64,000 bases of DNA, from contig QZFT01000026.1 in assembly GCA_003600225.1 (NCBI GenBank), forward strand, positions 49,076-113,075. The letters run 5' to 3'. Source of the stretch: Pseudonocardiaceae bacterium YIM PH 21723 (lineage in GTDB: Bacteria; Actinomycetota; Actinomycetes; Mycobacteriales; Pseudonocardiaceae). The notes under the pieces were generated by a model. It worked only from the letters and a program-made list of their open reading frames with translations. It was not told where the DNA came from and did no database searches. The translations under genes and the position numbers were made by a program. Position 1 is the first letter of the stretch; each line of letters begins with the position of its first letter. This document shows positions 44,958-54,091 of the stretch, piece after piece.

Positions 44958-45773
44958 ATGACCACCTGGCTTGACGACGTCTTCGCCGCCCCCAAACCGA
45001 TCATCGCGATGTTGCATCTGTCCGCGCTGCCCGGCGACCCCGGATACGACAGCAAGGCGGGCATCGCCGCGATCGTCGACCGCGCGAAGGCCGAACTGGA
45101 TGCCTTACAGACCGGCGGCGTGGACGGCGTGATGATCTCCAACGAGTTCAGCCTGCCCTACCTCACCCAGACCGAGCCGATCACCGCCATCTCCATGGCC
45201 CGGGTGATCACCGAACTGCTGCCCCAGATGACCGTGCCCTACGGCGTCAACGTGCTTTGGGACGGCCGCGCCTCGATCGACCTGGCCATGGCCACCGGCG
45301 CCCAGTGGGTCCGGGAGATCTTCACCGGCGTCTACGCCAGCGACTTCGGCCTGTGGAACACCAACATCGGCGAGGTCGCCCGCTACCGCCAGCGCCTCGG
45401 CGCCGGCCACGTGAAGCTGCTGTTCAACATCGTCCCGGAATCGGCCACCTATCTGGCGAACCGGGACCTGGCAGCCATCACCGCGAGCACCGTGTTCGCC
45501 ACGGCGCCGGACGCCATCTGCGTCTCCGGGCTCACCGCGGGCGCCGCCACCGACAGCCAGGCACTCAAGATCGTCAAGGACTCCGCCGGAACCACCCCGG
45601 TCTTCGTCAACACCGGGGTCAAGGCACACAACGCCGCCGAGCAGCTGGCTCTCGTGGACGGCGCCGTCGTCGGCACCTACTTCAAGGAGGACGGCGTCTT
45701 CGAGAACCGGGCGAACGTCGAGCGCGTGCGCGAACTCGTCGACGCGGTGCGCGACTTCCGCAAGACCCTGTAA
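44958..45773 (+). CDS. BtpA/SgcQ family protein
   Basis: 271 residues. The N-terminus (KPIIAMLHLSALPGDPGYD) and the region NEFSLPYLTQTEPITAISM are typical of the BtpA/SgcQ TIM-barrel family. BtpA was named for photosystem I assembly in cyanobacteria, but SgcQ members sit in sugar-phosphate operons, as here. A role as an aldolase- or isomerase-like enzyme in this pathway is inference. The start at 44958 follows the DeoR gene by 35 bp. Confidence 0.87.
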   Translation: MTTWLDDVFAAPKPIIAMLHLSALPGDPGYDSKAGIAAIVDRAKAELDALQTGGVDGVMISNEFSLPYLTQTEPITAISMARVITELLPQMTVPYGVNVLWDGRASIDLAMATGAQWVREIFTGVYASDFGLWNTNIGEVARYRQRLGAGHVKLLFNIVPESATYLANRDLAAITASTVFATAPDAICVSGLTAGAATDSQALKIVKDSAGTTPVFVNTGVKAHNAAEQLALVDGAVVGTYFKEDGVFENRANVERVRELVDAVRDFRKTL

Positions 45774-45797
45774 CCACGGAGCGAACGGGATCGGCCG

Positions 45798-47297
45798 ATG
45801 AATGTTGTGCTCGGGGTCGACATTGGCACCTATGAGGCGAAAGGCGTGCTGGTCGGCGCGGACGGAACCATCCTCGCCCAGCAGAAACGCCCGCACCGGG
45901 TGACCGTGCCCGCGCCGGGGTTCATGGAGCACGATCCGGAACAGGTGTGGTGGCAGGGTTTCGTGGCGGTCACCGCCGCGTTGATCGCCGGCAGCCCGGT
46001 GTCCGCGCAGGACATCACCGCGATCGCGGTGAGCGGCATCGGGCCGTGTGTACTGCCCATTGACGCCGAGGGGAACCCGCTGCGCGGGGCCATCCTCTAT
46101 GGCGTCGACGTGCGGGCCGAGCAGCAGATCGCCCAGCTCAACGACGCGCTGGGCCCCACCGAGGTGTTACGCAGCGGCACCGAGCTCACCTCCCAGTCGG
46201 CCGGACCGAAGATCAACTGGATCGAGCAGCACGAGCCGGACGTGTTCGCCCGCACCACGAGGTTCGTCACCTGCCAGACCTTCGTGACCGGGCGGCTCAC
46301 CGGCCGGTGGATCATCGACCACTGCACGGCCGCCTACTACCACCCGTTCTACGACCAGCGCACCAGGTCCTGGAACCTCGACGGCAACCCGGGGACCCTG
46401 CGGCCGGATCAACTCCCGGAACTGGGCTGGTCCCCGGACGTCGCGGGGGAGGTCACCCCGCAGGCGGCGGCCGAAACCGGGCTCCGACCAGGAACCCCCG
46501 TGCTGGTCGGAGCCCCGGACGCCGCCGCCGAGGCACTCAGCGCCGGCGTCACCAGGCCCGGCGACATGATGCTGATGTACGGCTCCTCGCACTTCCTCAT
46601 CGAGGTACTCGACACCCCGCACAACGCCCCCGGCCTGTGGCCCGCACCGTTCCTGTTCCCGGACAGCTACCTGCTGGCCGCGGGCACCGCGACCGCGGGC
46701 AGCTTCACCCGCTGGTACGCCGACCTCCTCGTCCCGGAGGCGGGCGGCAGCGAGGAGCTGTACGGCGAACTCGCCGGGCTGGCCGCGAAATCCCAGCCCG
46801 GCGCCCGCGGCCTGCTCGCCTTGCCCTACCTCAGCGGCGAGCGAACCCCGCTGTACGACGCCGGAGCCAGGGGAGCGTTCCTCGGCCTGTCCCTGGAACA
46901 CAACCGCGGCGACCTGGCCCGGGCCGTCGTGGAGTCGATCGCCCACAGCGCGGCCGCCGCCCTGCGCTCCTTCGAGGCAGAAGGCCTGCCGCCGCAACGC
47001 ATCCGCGCCATCGGCGGCGGCACCAAGAACCGCGTGTGGGTACAGGCCGTCGCCGACATCAGCGGCTACCCGCAGGAGATCGTCTCCGGCCCCGGCGCGG
47101 CCTACGGCGACGCCATGCTCGCTGCCAGTGCCGCCGGCCTGGTGGACCTGCAGGACGTCGGCCACTGGGTCCTGCCGACGGCGACCCTCGAACCACGCCC
47201 CGAGCACAAGGCGCTCTACCAGCGGCAACGCGAACTGTTCGACGAGTTCTACCAGGCCACCCGGCCGATCCTGGCCGGCCTGACGGAGTTGAGGTAG
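45798..47297 (+). CDS. FGGY-family carbohydrate kinase
   Basis: 499 residues of the FGGY kinase family. Phosphate-1 motif GVDIGTYEAKGVLVGADG, the region GAPDAAAEALSAG with the likely catalytic Asp (about 240), and the adenosine motif IRAIGGGTKNRVWVQAVADI are visible. It phosphorylates a sugar or polyol, most likely the substrate of the divergent permease; xylulose kinase-like by eye. It is 25 bp after the BtpA-like gene and 2 bp before the M29 gene. Confidence 0.9.
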   Translation: MNVVLGVDIGTYEAKGVLVGADGTILAQQKRPHRVTVPAPGFMEHDPEQVWWQGFVAVTAALIAGSPVSAQDITAIAVSGIGPCVLPIDAEGNPLRGAILYGVDVRAEQQIAQLNDALGPTEVLRSGTELTSQSAGPKINWIEQHEPDVFARTTRFVTCQTFVTGRLTGRWIIDHCTAAYYHPFYDQRTRSWNLDGNPGTLRPDQLPELGWSPDVAGEVTPQAAAETGLRPGTPVLVGAPDAAAEALSAGVTRPGDMMLMYGSSHFLIEVLDTPHNAPGLWPAPFLFPDSYLLAAGTATAGSFTRWYADLLVPEAGGSEELYGELAGLAAKSQPGARGLLALPYLSGERTPLYDAGARGAFLGLSLEHNRGDLARAVVESIAHSAAAALRSFEAEGLPPQRIRAIGGGTKNRVWVQAVADISGYPQEIVSGPGAAYGDAMLAASAAGLVDLQDVGHWVLPTATLEPRPEHKALYQRQRELFDEFYQATRPILAGLTELR

Positions 47298-47299
47298 CC

Positions 47300-48403
47300 A
47301 TGACCGACCCACGCTGGACACAGCTCGCGGACCACATCACCACCCGGCTGGCGGTGACCATCGACTCCAAGGTCAGCATCTTCGTCAACGACACCACGGC
47401 CCTGCCCGCGGCACACGCGCTCATCCAGGCGATCACCCGCCGCGGCGCCGCCGTGCAGACCGTCTACACCAGCGAGTTCGCCGAACCCGACGCGTTGATC
47501 ACCTACGACCTCGCCCAGCTCGCCGAGCCGGCCCCGGTGGAACGCGCCGCCATGGAATGGTCCACCGTGCACATCTCGCTGCGCGCCATGCTGTGGCCGG
47601 ACAACACCCGACCGGTCCTGGACGACCTTCCCCAGCGACTGGCCGCCCTGCGCGCCGCCAAGGGCACCATCTCCAGCCTGCGCTGGCAGAGCACCAACTG
47701 GGTCGTGGTCCGGATTCCCACCGAGGACTGGGCCGACCACATCGGCGTGCCGGGGGACACCCTGCTGAACGAGTTCTTCGCCGGCGCACTCGACGACTGG
47801 GACACCCACCGCAAGCGCTGGCAGACCGTCGCCGACGCCCTCACCGACGGCGACACAGTCACCATCCGCTCCGCCGACACCGACCTCACCATGGGCATCA
47901 CCGGCCGCCGTGGCGTGCTGTTCGCCGGCGACGCGAACCTCCCGGACGGCGAGGTCGCCACCGCCCCGGTGGACGACCAGGTCGACGGCCACATCACCTT
48001 CGGCGGCACCGCGATCTTCGCCGGCCAGGTCTTCGAAGACCTGCGCCTGGAGTTCGCCGCCGGTCGCGTGGTCGACGTGCGCGCCACCAGGGGAGCGGAC
48101 ATCGCCCGCGCGTTGATCGACACCGACGAGGGCTCCCAGCGGGTCGGCGAACTCGGGATCGGCGTGAGCTCCGCGGTCCGCCAGTGGACCGGCGACCTGT
48201 TCATCGACGAGAAGATCCTCGGCACCGTGCACCTCGCCCTGGGCCGGGCGTATCCGGAGTGCGGGGGAGTCAACCACTCCTCGCTGCACTGGGACATCGT
48301 CAAGGACCTCCGGTCCACGGCCCCGGGCGGCGGCGGCACGCTGGCCGTCGACGGGGTCCCGATCATCGACGCCGGACACGTCACCTGGCCCGAACTCCGG
48401 TAG
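47300..48403 (+). CDS. M29-family (thermophilic-type) metallo-aminopeptidase
   Basis: 367 residues. The C-terminal catalytic half has the M29 pattern: QRVGELGIGVS with a metal Glu, TVHLALGRAYPECGGVNHSS with a metal His, and HWDIVKDL with His/Asp ligands. The N-terminal half (LADHITTRLAVTIDSKVSIF) fits the family. A peptidase in a carbohydrate operon is unusual, and it may act on an amide-linked sugar or a glycopeptide. Start ATG 47300, 2 bp after the kinase stop. Confidence 0.85.
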   Translation: MTDPRWTQLADHITTRLAVTIDSKVSIFVNDTTALPAAHALIQAITRRGAAVQTVYTSEFAEPDALITYDLAQLAEPAPVERAAMEWSTVHISLRAMLWPDNTRPVLDDLPQRLAALRAAKGTISSLRWQSTNWVVVRIPTEDWADHIGVPGDTLLNEFFAGALDDWDTHRKRWQTVADALTDGDTVTIRSADTDLTMGITGRRGVLFAGDANLPDGEVATAPVDDQVDGHITFGGTAIFAGQVFEDLRLEFAAGRVVDVRATRGADIARALIDTDEGSQRVGELGIGVSSAVRQWTGDLFIDEKILGTVHLALGRAYPECGGVNHSSLHWDIVKDLRSTAPGGGGTLAVDGVPIIDAGHVTWPELR

Positions 48404-48413
48404 GTCCGTCTTC

Positions 48414-48677
48414 GACGCCCGGATCCCCGCCGGCCCGGACGCACCCGGCTGGGACCCCTTCGACGCGGCGCTGATCCGCGCGGTCGACGAACTACGTGGC
48501 CCCCGGGCCGTCGTGTCCGACGAGACCTGGCAGCAGCTCGCCACCCGCTACGACCAGCGACAACTCCTGGAACTGCTGACGCTGATCGGCACCTACACAC
48601 TGGTCGCGCACGTGGTCAACTCCGCCGGAGTGCGGATCGACGACTGGATCACCGACCCGGCGGTGCTGCCGCAGTAG
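48414..48677 (+). pseudogene. 5'-truncated carboxymuconolactone decarboxylase (AhpD-like) remnant
   Basis: A frame with no start reads GPDAPGWDPFDAALIRAVDE, then DETWQQLATRYDQRQLLELL and a stop at 48677. This is the C-terminal half of a CMD-family protein; the N-terminal half with the catalytic Cys motif is missing. It begins right after the M29 stop, as if a deletion joined the two. It fills most of the 326-bp space before the next gene. Confidence 0.6.
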
Positions 48678-48729
48678 GTCCTCCCCGAGGCGGATGCCCG
48701 CTGAGAGCGACTGCCCCGACCCTGGTCAC

Positions 48730-49245
48730 ATGGGGAAAATCGGGAGAGTAGTTGTCCTTGCGGCGCTGGCAATGACCGCAACGGTGGGGGAGGCCGGCGC
48801 CGCAACACCCGGTGTCTCGGTAGTGGGACAGGCCGAGCTCGACATCCATGATCCGGACTCGGTTTTCCGGTACGCGGTGCGCGCACGCGGAGATGGCCGG
48901 ACCGGCGACGGCGTGCTGTGGATCTCGCACCACCACGGCGCGCAGTTCAGCTGGCTGGTCGCCGCGGTCACCTGTGTACGCGGCACGGGATCAACGGCCG
49001 CCGTCACGGCGAAGGTCATCGACAGCAGGGACATGCCCATCGCGGCGCCCGGTGTTCCGATCGCCTTCACGGTGCGGGACAACGGCACGAAGGATCGCAT
49101 CAGCGTCACCTTCGGCCAGTCAGTGCACAGGTGCGACACAGCGACCGGCGACGAAGCGGAGATCAGCAGGGGAGACTTCCAGGTGCGTCGCGATAGGCGA
49201 TGTGATGCGGATACTCCGGGTCACCGGCCGGCATTTCGCAGATGA
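48730..49245 (+). CDS. exported protein of unknown function
   Basis: 171 residues with a signal peptide (MGKIGRVVVLAALAMTATVG, cleavage near EAGA). The mature part has a strand-rich pattern (VSVVGQAELDIHDPDSVFRY, then VLWISHHHGAQFSWLVAAVT) with two cysteines (VTCVRG and HRCDTA) that could bond. I do not recognise the family. ATG 48730 is chosen because it begins the signal peptide; an earlier in-frame ATG at 48694 is possible. Confidence 0.55.
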   Translation: MGKIGRVVVLAALAMTATVGEAGAATPGVSVVGQAELDIHDPDSVFRYAVRARGDGRTGDGVLWISHHHGAQFSWLVAAVTCVRGTGSTAAVTAKVIDSRDMPIAAPGVPIAFTVRDNGTKDRISVTFGQSVHRCDTATGDEAEISRGDFQVRRDRRCDADTPGHRPAFRR

Positions 49246-49266
49246 AGCAGGGCGCGGCGGACGAGT

Positions 49267-50184
49267 TCAAGGTAAGCGTCGGGCTGCCACGGTACGCGTG
49301 TCGTCACCAACATCATCTACCAGATCCGCAGCCGCGAAGTAAGACTGTGCCAACAGCGCCAGACCGTCCGCGGCCGCCGAGCCGGCGGGCGCGGTGTAGA
49401 CGTTCAGCAGCAGACCGGGGTCGGTGGGCAGATCCATCGACTCGACGTCCAGGTCGAGCCGGCCCACCACCGGATGGTGCAGGCGCTTGCGCCCGGACCG
49501 GTGGAGCCGGACGTCCTGCGATGCCCACCGCCGCCGGAACAGTTCGCTGCGGGTCGACAGCTCTCCGACCAGGGCGAACAGCTCCTCGTCGTGCGGATTG
49601 CGGCCGGCTTCCATGCGTAGCTTCGCGGCCATGTCCCGGGCGATCCGGTCATAGTCGACGAAGAACGCCTGTGCCGCTTCGGGATCCAGGTACACGAACC
49701 GTGCCACGTTCACCGGCCGTCGCGTGTCGGCCAGCAGCGGTGAATACAGCGCGCGAGCAAGGTGATTCGTGGCCAGCACGTCATAACGGCCGGTGCAGAT
49801 CCACGCCGGCGCATCGGCGATGGCATCGAGGACCCGCTGCAACGCCGGACGCACCTTCACCGCGGGTCGCCGGCGGCGCGGACCGCCGGGCGCCCTGGAC
49901 CGCCGCGCGAGGTGGAAGAGGTGATCGCGCTCGGCCTCGTCGAGCTGCAGGGCAGCGGCCACCGCGTCGAGCACCCCGTCGGAGGCGCCGGTGAGGCTGC
50001 CGCGCTCCATCCGCACGTAGTAGTCGACCGAGACGCCCGCCAGCAGAGCCACCTCTTCGCGACGCAGCCCCTTGACCCGGCGGTTGCCGCCGTAGGCGGG
50101 CAGTCCGGCCCGCTCCGGCGTGATCCGCGCGCGACGCGAGCTCAGGAACTCCTTGATCTCGGTACGCGGATCGATCGTGGTCAC
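49267..50184 (-). CDS. XRE-family regulator with MmyB-like ligand domain
   Basis: 305 residues. The N-terminal helix-turn-helix (GLRREEVALLAGVSVDYYVR) and the C-terminal region (RVLDAIADAPAWICTGRYDV, then FVDYDRIARDMAAKLRMEAG) match the large actinobacterial group with an MmyB-like sensor of fatty acid-like ligands. It is on the same strand as the SDR gene at 50236, which reads toward it with a 51-bp gap, so it may regulate that SDR. Confidence 0.88.
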   Translation of the reverse strand: MTTIDPRTEIKEFLSSRRARITPERAGLPAYGGNRRVKGLRREEVALLAGVSVDYYVRMERGSLTGASDGVLDAVAAALQLDEAERDHLFHLARRSRAPGGPRRRRPAVKVRPALQRVLDAIADAPAWICTGRYDVLATNHLARALYSPLLADTRRPVNVARFVYLDPEAAQAFFVDYDRIARDMAAKLRMEAGRNPHDEELFALVGELSTRSELFRRRWASQDVRLHRSGRKRLHHPVVGRLDLDVESMDLPTDPGLLLNVYTAPAGSAAADGLALLAQSYFAAADLVDDVGDDTRTVAARRLP

Positions 50185-50235
50185 CCCTTCACCCTAGGCG
50201 CTGTCCGCGGACGGAGGGAGGTTCTGCTGGTACCC

Positions 50236-51039
50236 CTAAGTACCGGAGGCGGTCGTGGCGATGCCGCCGTCGACCGGGATCACGGTGCCCGTGAGGTAGG
50301 AGCCGGCCCGGCCGGCGAGGAAGACGGCGACACCCGCCATGTCGTCGTCCCGGCCGAGCCTGCGCAGCGGGGCCTTCGCCGCGATCATGTCGCCGATGGC
50401 GTCGAGCGTGGCCGCCATCATCTGTGAGGGGAACGGCCCTGGGGCCACCGCGTTCACCGTGATGTGCTGTGGGCCCAGCTCCCTGGCCAGCACCCTGGTC
50501 AGCTGATGGAGTGCCGCCTTGCTGCCGGCGTACGAGTAGTTGGGGGAGCCGGCGACGTGGATGGCGGCGATACTGCCGATGTTGATGATCCGCGCGGGAT
50601 CATCGGCGGTACCCGCCCGGCGAAGGGAGGGGAGTAGCGCCTGCACCAGCCAGAACGGTGCCTTGAGGTTCAGATCGATCACCGAGTCCCAGGCCTCGTC
50701 CGGGAATGTCTCCAGCGGCTCGCGCCACATCGCTCCCGCGTTGTTGACAAGGATGTCCAGGCGTTCCGAGCCGGCCGTGACAAGGTCGGCCAGGCGCCGG
50801 CACTCGTCGTGCCTGGACAGGTCGGCGGGGATAGCCCGAACCTCGCCGAATTCGGACAGTACCTGCTGTGCCTCCGCGCACGTGTCCGCCTTGCGTGAGC
50901 TGATGACGACGCGGGCACCCGCCTGCAGCAGGCCGCGCGCGATCATCAGCCCGATGCCTCTGGTACCGCCGGTGACGAGTGCGCGTTTCCCACTCAGATC
51001 GAAAAGGTCCGGGTGAGCGGTGAACTGGTTGTCCGCCAT
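50236..51039 (-). CDS. short-chain dehydrogenase/reductase
   Basis: 267 residues: ALVTGGTRGIGLMIARGLLQ, NNAGAMW, Ser in NIGSIAAI, YSYAGSKAALHQL with the catalytic Tyr and Lys, and the C-terminal TGTVIPVDGGIATT. This is a classical SDR of the KR/FabG-like type. The substrate is unknown. It lies upstream of the XRE regulator on the same strand. Confidence 0.9.
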   Translation of the reverse strand: MADNQFTAHPDLFDLSGKRALVTGGTRGIGLMIARGLLQAGARVVISSRKADTCAEAQQVLSEFGEVRAIPADLSRHDECRRLADLVTAGSERLDILVNNAGAMWREPLETFPDEAWDSVIDLNLKAPFWLVQALLPSLRRAGTADDPARIINIGSIAAIHVAGSPNYSYAGSKAALHQLTRVLARELGPQHITVNAVAPGPFPSQMMAATLDAIGDMIAAKAPLRRLGRDDDMAGVAVFLAGRAGSYLTGTVIPVDGGIATTASGT

Positions 51040-51244
51040 GGGTCTTCGTCCATTCTGCCGAGGCCGGGAACCGGCTCACCCAGGCTGACAGCCGTGCTGG
51101 ACGTCGGGGAGATCCTGGCGATACAGGTACTGACAGGGCCCCCGTCGGGGAGCCCCTCCGAACGCCTTACTTAACATAATGTAGATTATCGGCTAAATAA
51201 TGACCTGCCTGAAGATCGCCCGGAAGGGGTTCATACTCGGGTCC

Positions 51245-52159
51245 ATGACATGGACTGCCGACCCCGACGCACTGCGTGGCAAGGTCGCCGTGGTGGCCGG
51301 TGCGACGCGTGGCGCCGGCCGTGGAATCGCGTGCGCGCTGGGCGAAGCAGGCGCCACGGTGATCTGCACCGGACGATCCAGTTCCACCGGCGTACTGCGG
51401 TCGGATTATCAGCGTCCGGAGACCATCGAACAGACGGCCGAACTGGTCACCGAGCTCGGCGGCACAGGAATCGCCGTTCCGGTCGACCATCTGGACGCCG
51501 ATCAGGTGCGACGGCTCGCTGACCGCATCTCCGGCGAGTACGGCCACATCGACGTGCTGGTGAACGACATCTGGGGCGCCGAGCGGCTCAAAGGCGGGCC
51601 GGCCCAGTGGAACACGCCGATCTGGGAGCTGGATCTGGATGCCGGACTACGCCTGCTGCGCCTGGCCGTGGACACGCATCTGATCACCTCCCACCACCTT
51701 CTCCCTCTGTTGATCAAGAGGACCGGCGGGCTGCTGATCGAGGTCACCGACGGGACCAGCGAGCACAACGCGGACGAATACCGGATCTCGGTGTTCTACG
51801 ACCTGGCCAAGGCGGCGGTGAACCGGCTGGCCTTCTCCCAGGGGCACGAACTCCGGCCCTACGGCTGCACCGCCGTGGCGATCACCCCGGGCTGGCTGCG
51901 CTCCGAGATGATGTTGGACGCCTACGGCGTGACCGAGGAATCCTGGCGCGACGCCCTGGATCCGGCGCACGATCCGCACGCGCCGCCCGGCTTCGCGCAG
52001 TCCGAGACGCCCCGGTTCGCCGGGCGTGCCGTGGCCGCCCTGGCCGCCGATGAACACCGCTCTCGCTGGAACCAGCAGTCGGTCTCCGCCGCTGCCCTCT
52101 CCCGGTTCTACGGGTTCACTGACCTGAATGGCTCTCAGCCTGATCCATGGGCCGTCTAG
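51245..52159 (+). CDS. short-chain dehydrogenase/reductase (extended loop type)
   Basis: 304 residues. The nucleotide motif is VAGATRGAGRGIACALGEAG, with an Arg/Ser-rich loop after strand 2 (CTGRSSSTG) suggesting NADP. NNAG is replaced by VNDIWGAER, and the catalytic region is FYDLAKAAVNRLAFSQ, both seen in a distinct actinobacterial SDR subgroup. ATG 51245 is chosen. It is divergent from the SDR at 50236; both may belong to one lost or scattered pathway. Confidence 0.85.
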   Translation: MTWTADPDALRGKVAVVAGATRGAGRGIACALGEAGATVICTGRSSSTGVLRSDYQRPETIEQTAELVTELGGTGIAVPVDHLDADQVRRLADRISGEYGHIDVLVNDIWGAERLKGGPAQWNTPIWELDLDAGLRLLRLAVDTHLITSHHLLPLLIKRTGGLLIEVTDGTSEHNADEYRISVFYDLAKAAVNRLAFSQGHELRPYGCTAVAITPGWLRSEMMLDAYGVTEESWRDALDPAHDPHAPPGFAQSETPRFAGRAVAALAADEHRSRWNQQSVSAAALSRFYGFTDLNGSQPDPWAV

Positions 52160-52202
52160 CCACACCACGCATATTCGTCACGGTGACGAAAATTGATGGA
52201 TA

Positions 52203-52445
52203 ATGACGGTTATCCATCACTTGTTGAATTACGCTCCCCTCGATGAAACCCCGGCCGGGCCGCACGATCCGGACCTCTTCGGCTACAGCCACGTGGTCAC
52301 CACCTCCGGTGAACTGGTCTTCATCGCGGGCCAGCACTCCTCCGACCTCACCGGCGAGGTCACCTCCCCCGACCTGGGCGGTACGTCCTTAATCGAGTTG
52401 CCGACCTGCCAGTCCGCGGGTTCTACTGCGGATCATGGTCAGTGA
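52203..52445 (+). pseudogene. 3'-truncated RidA-family remnant
   Basis: The frame begins like a RidA/YjgF protein (DPDLFGYSHVVTTSGELVFI, then AGQHSSDLTGEVTSPDLG) but leaves the family pattern after about 60 residues and ends with unrelated sequence that overlaps the next gene. The catalytic-site half, including the conserved Arg, is missing. It looks like the 5' part of a gene cut by deletion. Confidence 0.6.
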
Positions 52446-53178
52446 GCCGATCCCGGGCTGGGACAGCATCGTGTCGTTGGTGGACGGACGCTGGATTCAC
52501 CGTTCCCCGTCCCGGCCGGATGTGGTGGACCGGCTGCTCGGCGAGGTCCGGCTCCTGCCCCACCTGGCTCCGCACCTTCCGCTGCCGATCCCGCTTCCGC
52601 AGATCCTCCAGGAGGATCCGCTGATCGTGCGGCACGAACGCGTTCCCGGAGAGCCCTTGGCGGAGGCCAGCAGCGCTGCCGGCCAGCAGTTGGGCCGGTT
52701 CGTGGCTCAGCTGCACAGCCTGGAGGTCGACGTTTACGGCGTGCCCCGTGCGCCGTACCGGCAGGAGGACGTGGACGCGCTGCGCACCGGTGTCCTGCCG
52801 CTGCTGCCCGCCGAGCGGCTGGGCGCGGCCGGCCGGCTGCTCGATCGGATCCTGCTGGCGCCGATGAACACCCTGGTGCACGGCGATCTCGGGCCGGAGC
52901 ACGTGCTGGCGGAGGACGGCACACTCAGCGGGATCATCGACTGGTCGGACGCGCACCTCGGCGACCGGGCCATGGATCTGGCCTGGCCGCTGTTCGGCAC
53001 GACTCCGGAGTTCGCCACAGGATTCACCACGACCTATGGGCGGATCAGCGAGAACACGCTCGGCCGGGCACGCGACTGGTATCGGCTGGGGCCCTGGTAC
53101 GACGTGTTGCACAGCCACGAGAACGGCGACCGTGACGAGCTGAGAGACGGCTTGGCCGGGGTGCTCAACAGGCTGTGA
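52435..53178 (+). CDS. aminoglycoside phosphotransferase (APH)-family kinase
   Basis: 247 residues. The kinase catalytic loop is LVHGDLGPEHVLAEDG, followed by the metal-binding IIDWSDAHLGDRAMDLAW. The N-terminal lobe is short (VDGRWIHRSPSRPDVVDRLL). Family members phosphorylate antibiotics, homoserine or other small molecules; the target is unknown. The ATG at 52435 lies within the RidA remnant. The 3' end is part of a hairpin. Confidence 0.83.
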   Translation: MVSEPIPGWDSIVSLVDGRWIHRSPSRPDVVDRLLGEVRLLPHLAPHLPLPIPLPQILQEDPLIVRHERVPGEPLAEASSAAGQQLGRFVAQLHSLEVDVYGVPRAPYRQEDVDALRTGVLPLLPAERLGAAGRLLDRILLAPMNTLVHGDLGPEHVLAEDGTLSGIIDWSDAHLGDRAMDLAWPLFGTTPEFATGFTTTYGRISENTLGRARDWYRLGPWYDVLHSHENGDRDELRDGLAGVLNRL

Positions 53179-53189
53179 GCACCCCGGCC
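53154..53189. terminator. 13-bp-arm hairpin overlapping the APH stop codon
   Basis: GGCCGGGGTGCTC (53154-53166) and its exact complement (53177-53189) form a stem between the convergent APH and ohr genes. The right arm starts on the APH stop codon. Confidence 0.75.
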
Positions 53190-53198
53190 GGGCAATGA

Positions 53199-53615
53199 TC
53201 AGGCAGCCTTGATGTTGACCTCGATGTTGCCCCGGGTCGCGTTGGAGTACGGGCACACCTGGTGGGCGGCCTCGACCAGCGCCTGAGCCTGGCCGGCCTC
53301 GATGCCGGGCAGGGTGGCGGTCAGGTTGACCGCGAGACCGAAGCCCTCGCCCTGCTTGCCGATGCTGACCTCGGCGGTGACCGAGGAGTCCTTCAGAGCG
53401 ACCTTCTGCTGGCGGGCGACCAGCTGCAGGGCGCCGTGGAAGCAGGCCGAGTAACCGGCGGCGAACAGCTGCTCCGGGTTGGTGCCGGTACCGCCACCGC
53501 CGCCCAGGCCCTGCGGCACGCTGAGGTCGGTGTCCAGCACGCCGTCGGTGGACTTCACGTGGCCGCCGCGGCCATTACCGGTCGCAGTGGCGGTGGCGGT
53601 GTACAGCGCGTTCAT
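53199..53615 (-). CDS. ohr: organic hydroperoxide resistance protein
   Basis: 138 residues of the Ohr/OsmC fold. Both reactive cysteines are present in YSACFHGALQLV (about 57) and HQVCPYSNATRGN (about 122). The order LYTATATATGNGRGGHVKST at the start is typical of Ohr. It reduces organic peroxides in the cytoplasm using dihydrolipoamide or mycothiol-type thiols. Its start overlaps the ohrR stop, so both are made from one message under OhrR control. Confidence 0.95.
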   Translation of the reverse strand: MNALYTATATATGNGRGGHVKSTDGVLDTDLSVPQGLGGGGGTGTNPEQLFAAGYSACFHGALQLVARQQKVALKDSSVTAEVSIGKQGEGFGLAVNLTATLPGIEAGQAQALVEAAHQVCPYSNATRGNIEVNIKAA

Positions 53616-54067
53616 GATTTCTCCTTGGGTAGCGTGCCGCTGACCGTGTCGGCCAGCGAGATCAGTTGGTCGCGCAGTGCGGTGGCGGTCGTCATGTCGA
53701 GCCCGGTGACTTCGGCGATCCTGCAGGGCACATCGACGGCGCGTTCGCGCATCGCGTGTCCCTGCTCGGTCAGTGCGATGTGCACGGATCGCTCGTCGTG
53801 GGCCTGACGGCTACGAGTGATCAGCCCGGCGGATTCCAGGCGCTTGAGCAGCGGCGAGAGCGTGCCGGAGTCCAGGTGCAGCGCCGCGCCCAGTTCCTTG
53901 ACGCTGATCGGTTCGCGCTCCCACAGCACCACCAGCACCAGGTACTGCGGGTAGGTCAGCCCGAGCGCGTCGAGCACCGGCCGGTAGGCCTGGGTGACCG
54001 CGCGGGAGGCCGCGTAGAGCGCGAAGCAGACCATCTGGTCCAGCTTGATCGCGTCGCCGTCTGTCAT
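53612..54067 (-). CDS. ohrR: MarR-family peroxide sensor
   Basis: 151 residues. The sensing Cys is in [16 protein letters not shown] near the N-terminus, as in OhrR. The winged helix reads LYGAALHL-like ([20 protein letters not shown]) followed by the wing [13 protein letters not shown]. The ATG at 54067 is preferred to an upstream one that would cover the operators. Oxidation of the Cys by organic peroxides releases the DNA and turns on ohr. Confidence 0.93.
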   Translation of the reverse strand: MTDGDAIKLDQMVCFALYAASRAVTQAYRPVLDALGLTYPQYLVLVVLWEREPISVKELGAALHLDSGTLSPLLKRLESAGLITRSRQAHDERSVHIALTEQGHAMRERAVDVPCRIAEVTGLDMTTATALRDQLISLADTVSGTLPKEKS

Positions 54068-54091
54068 GACACGTACATTAGCGACAAATTT

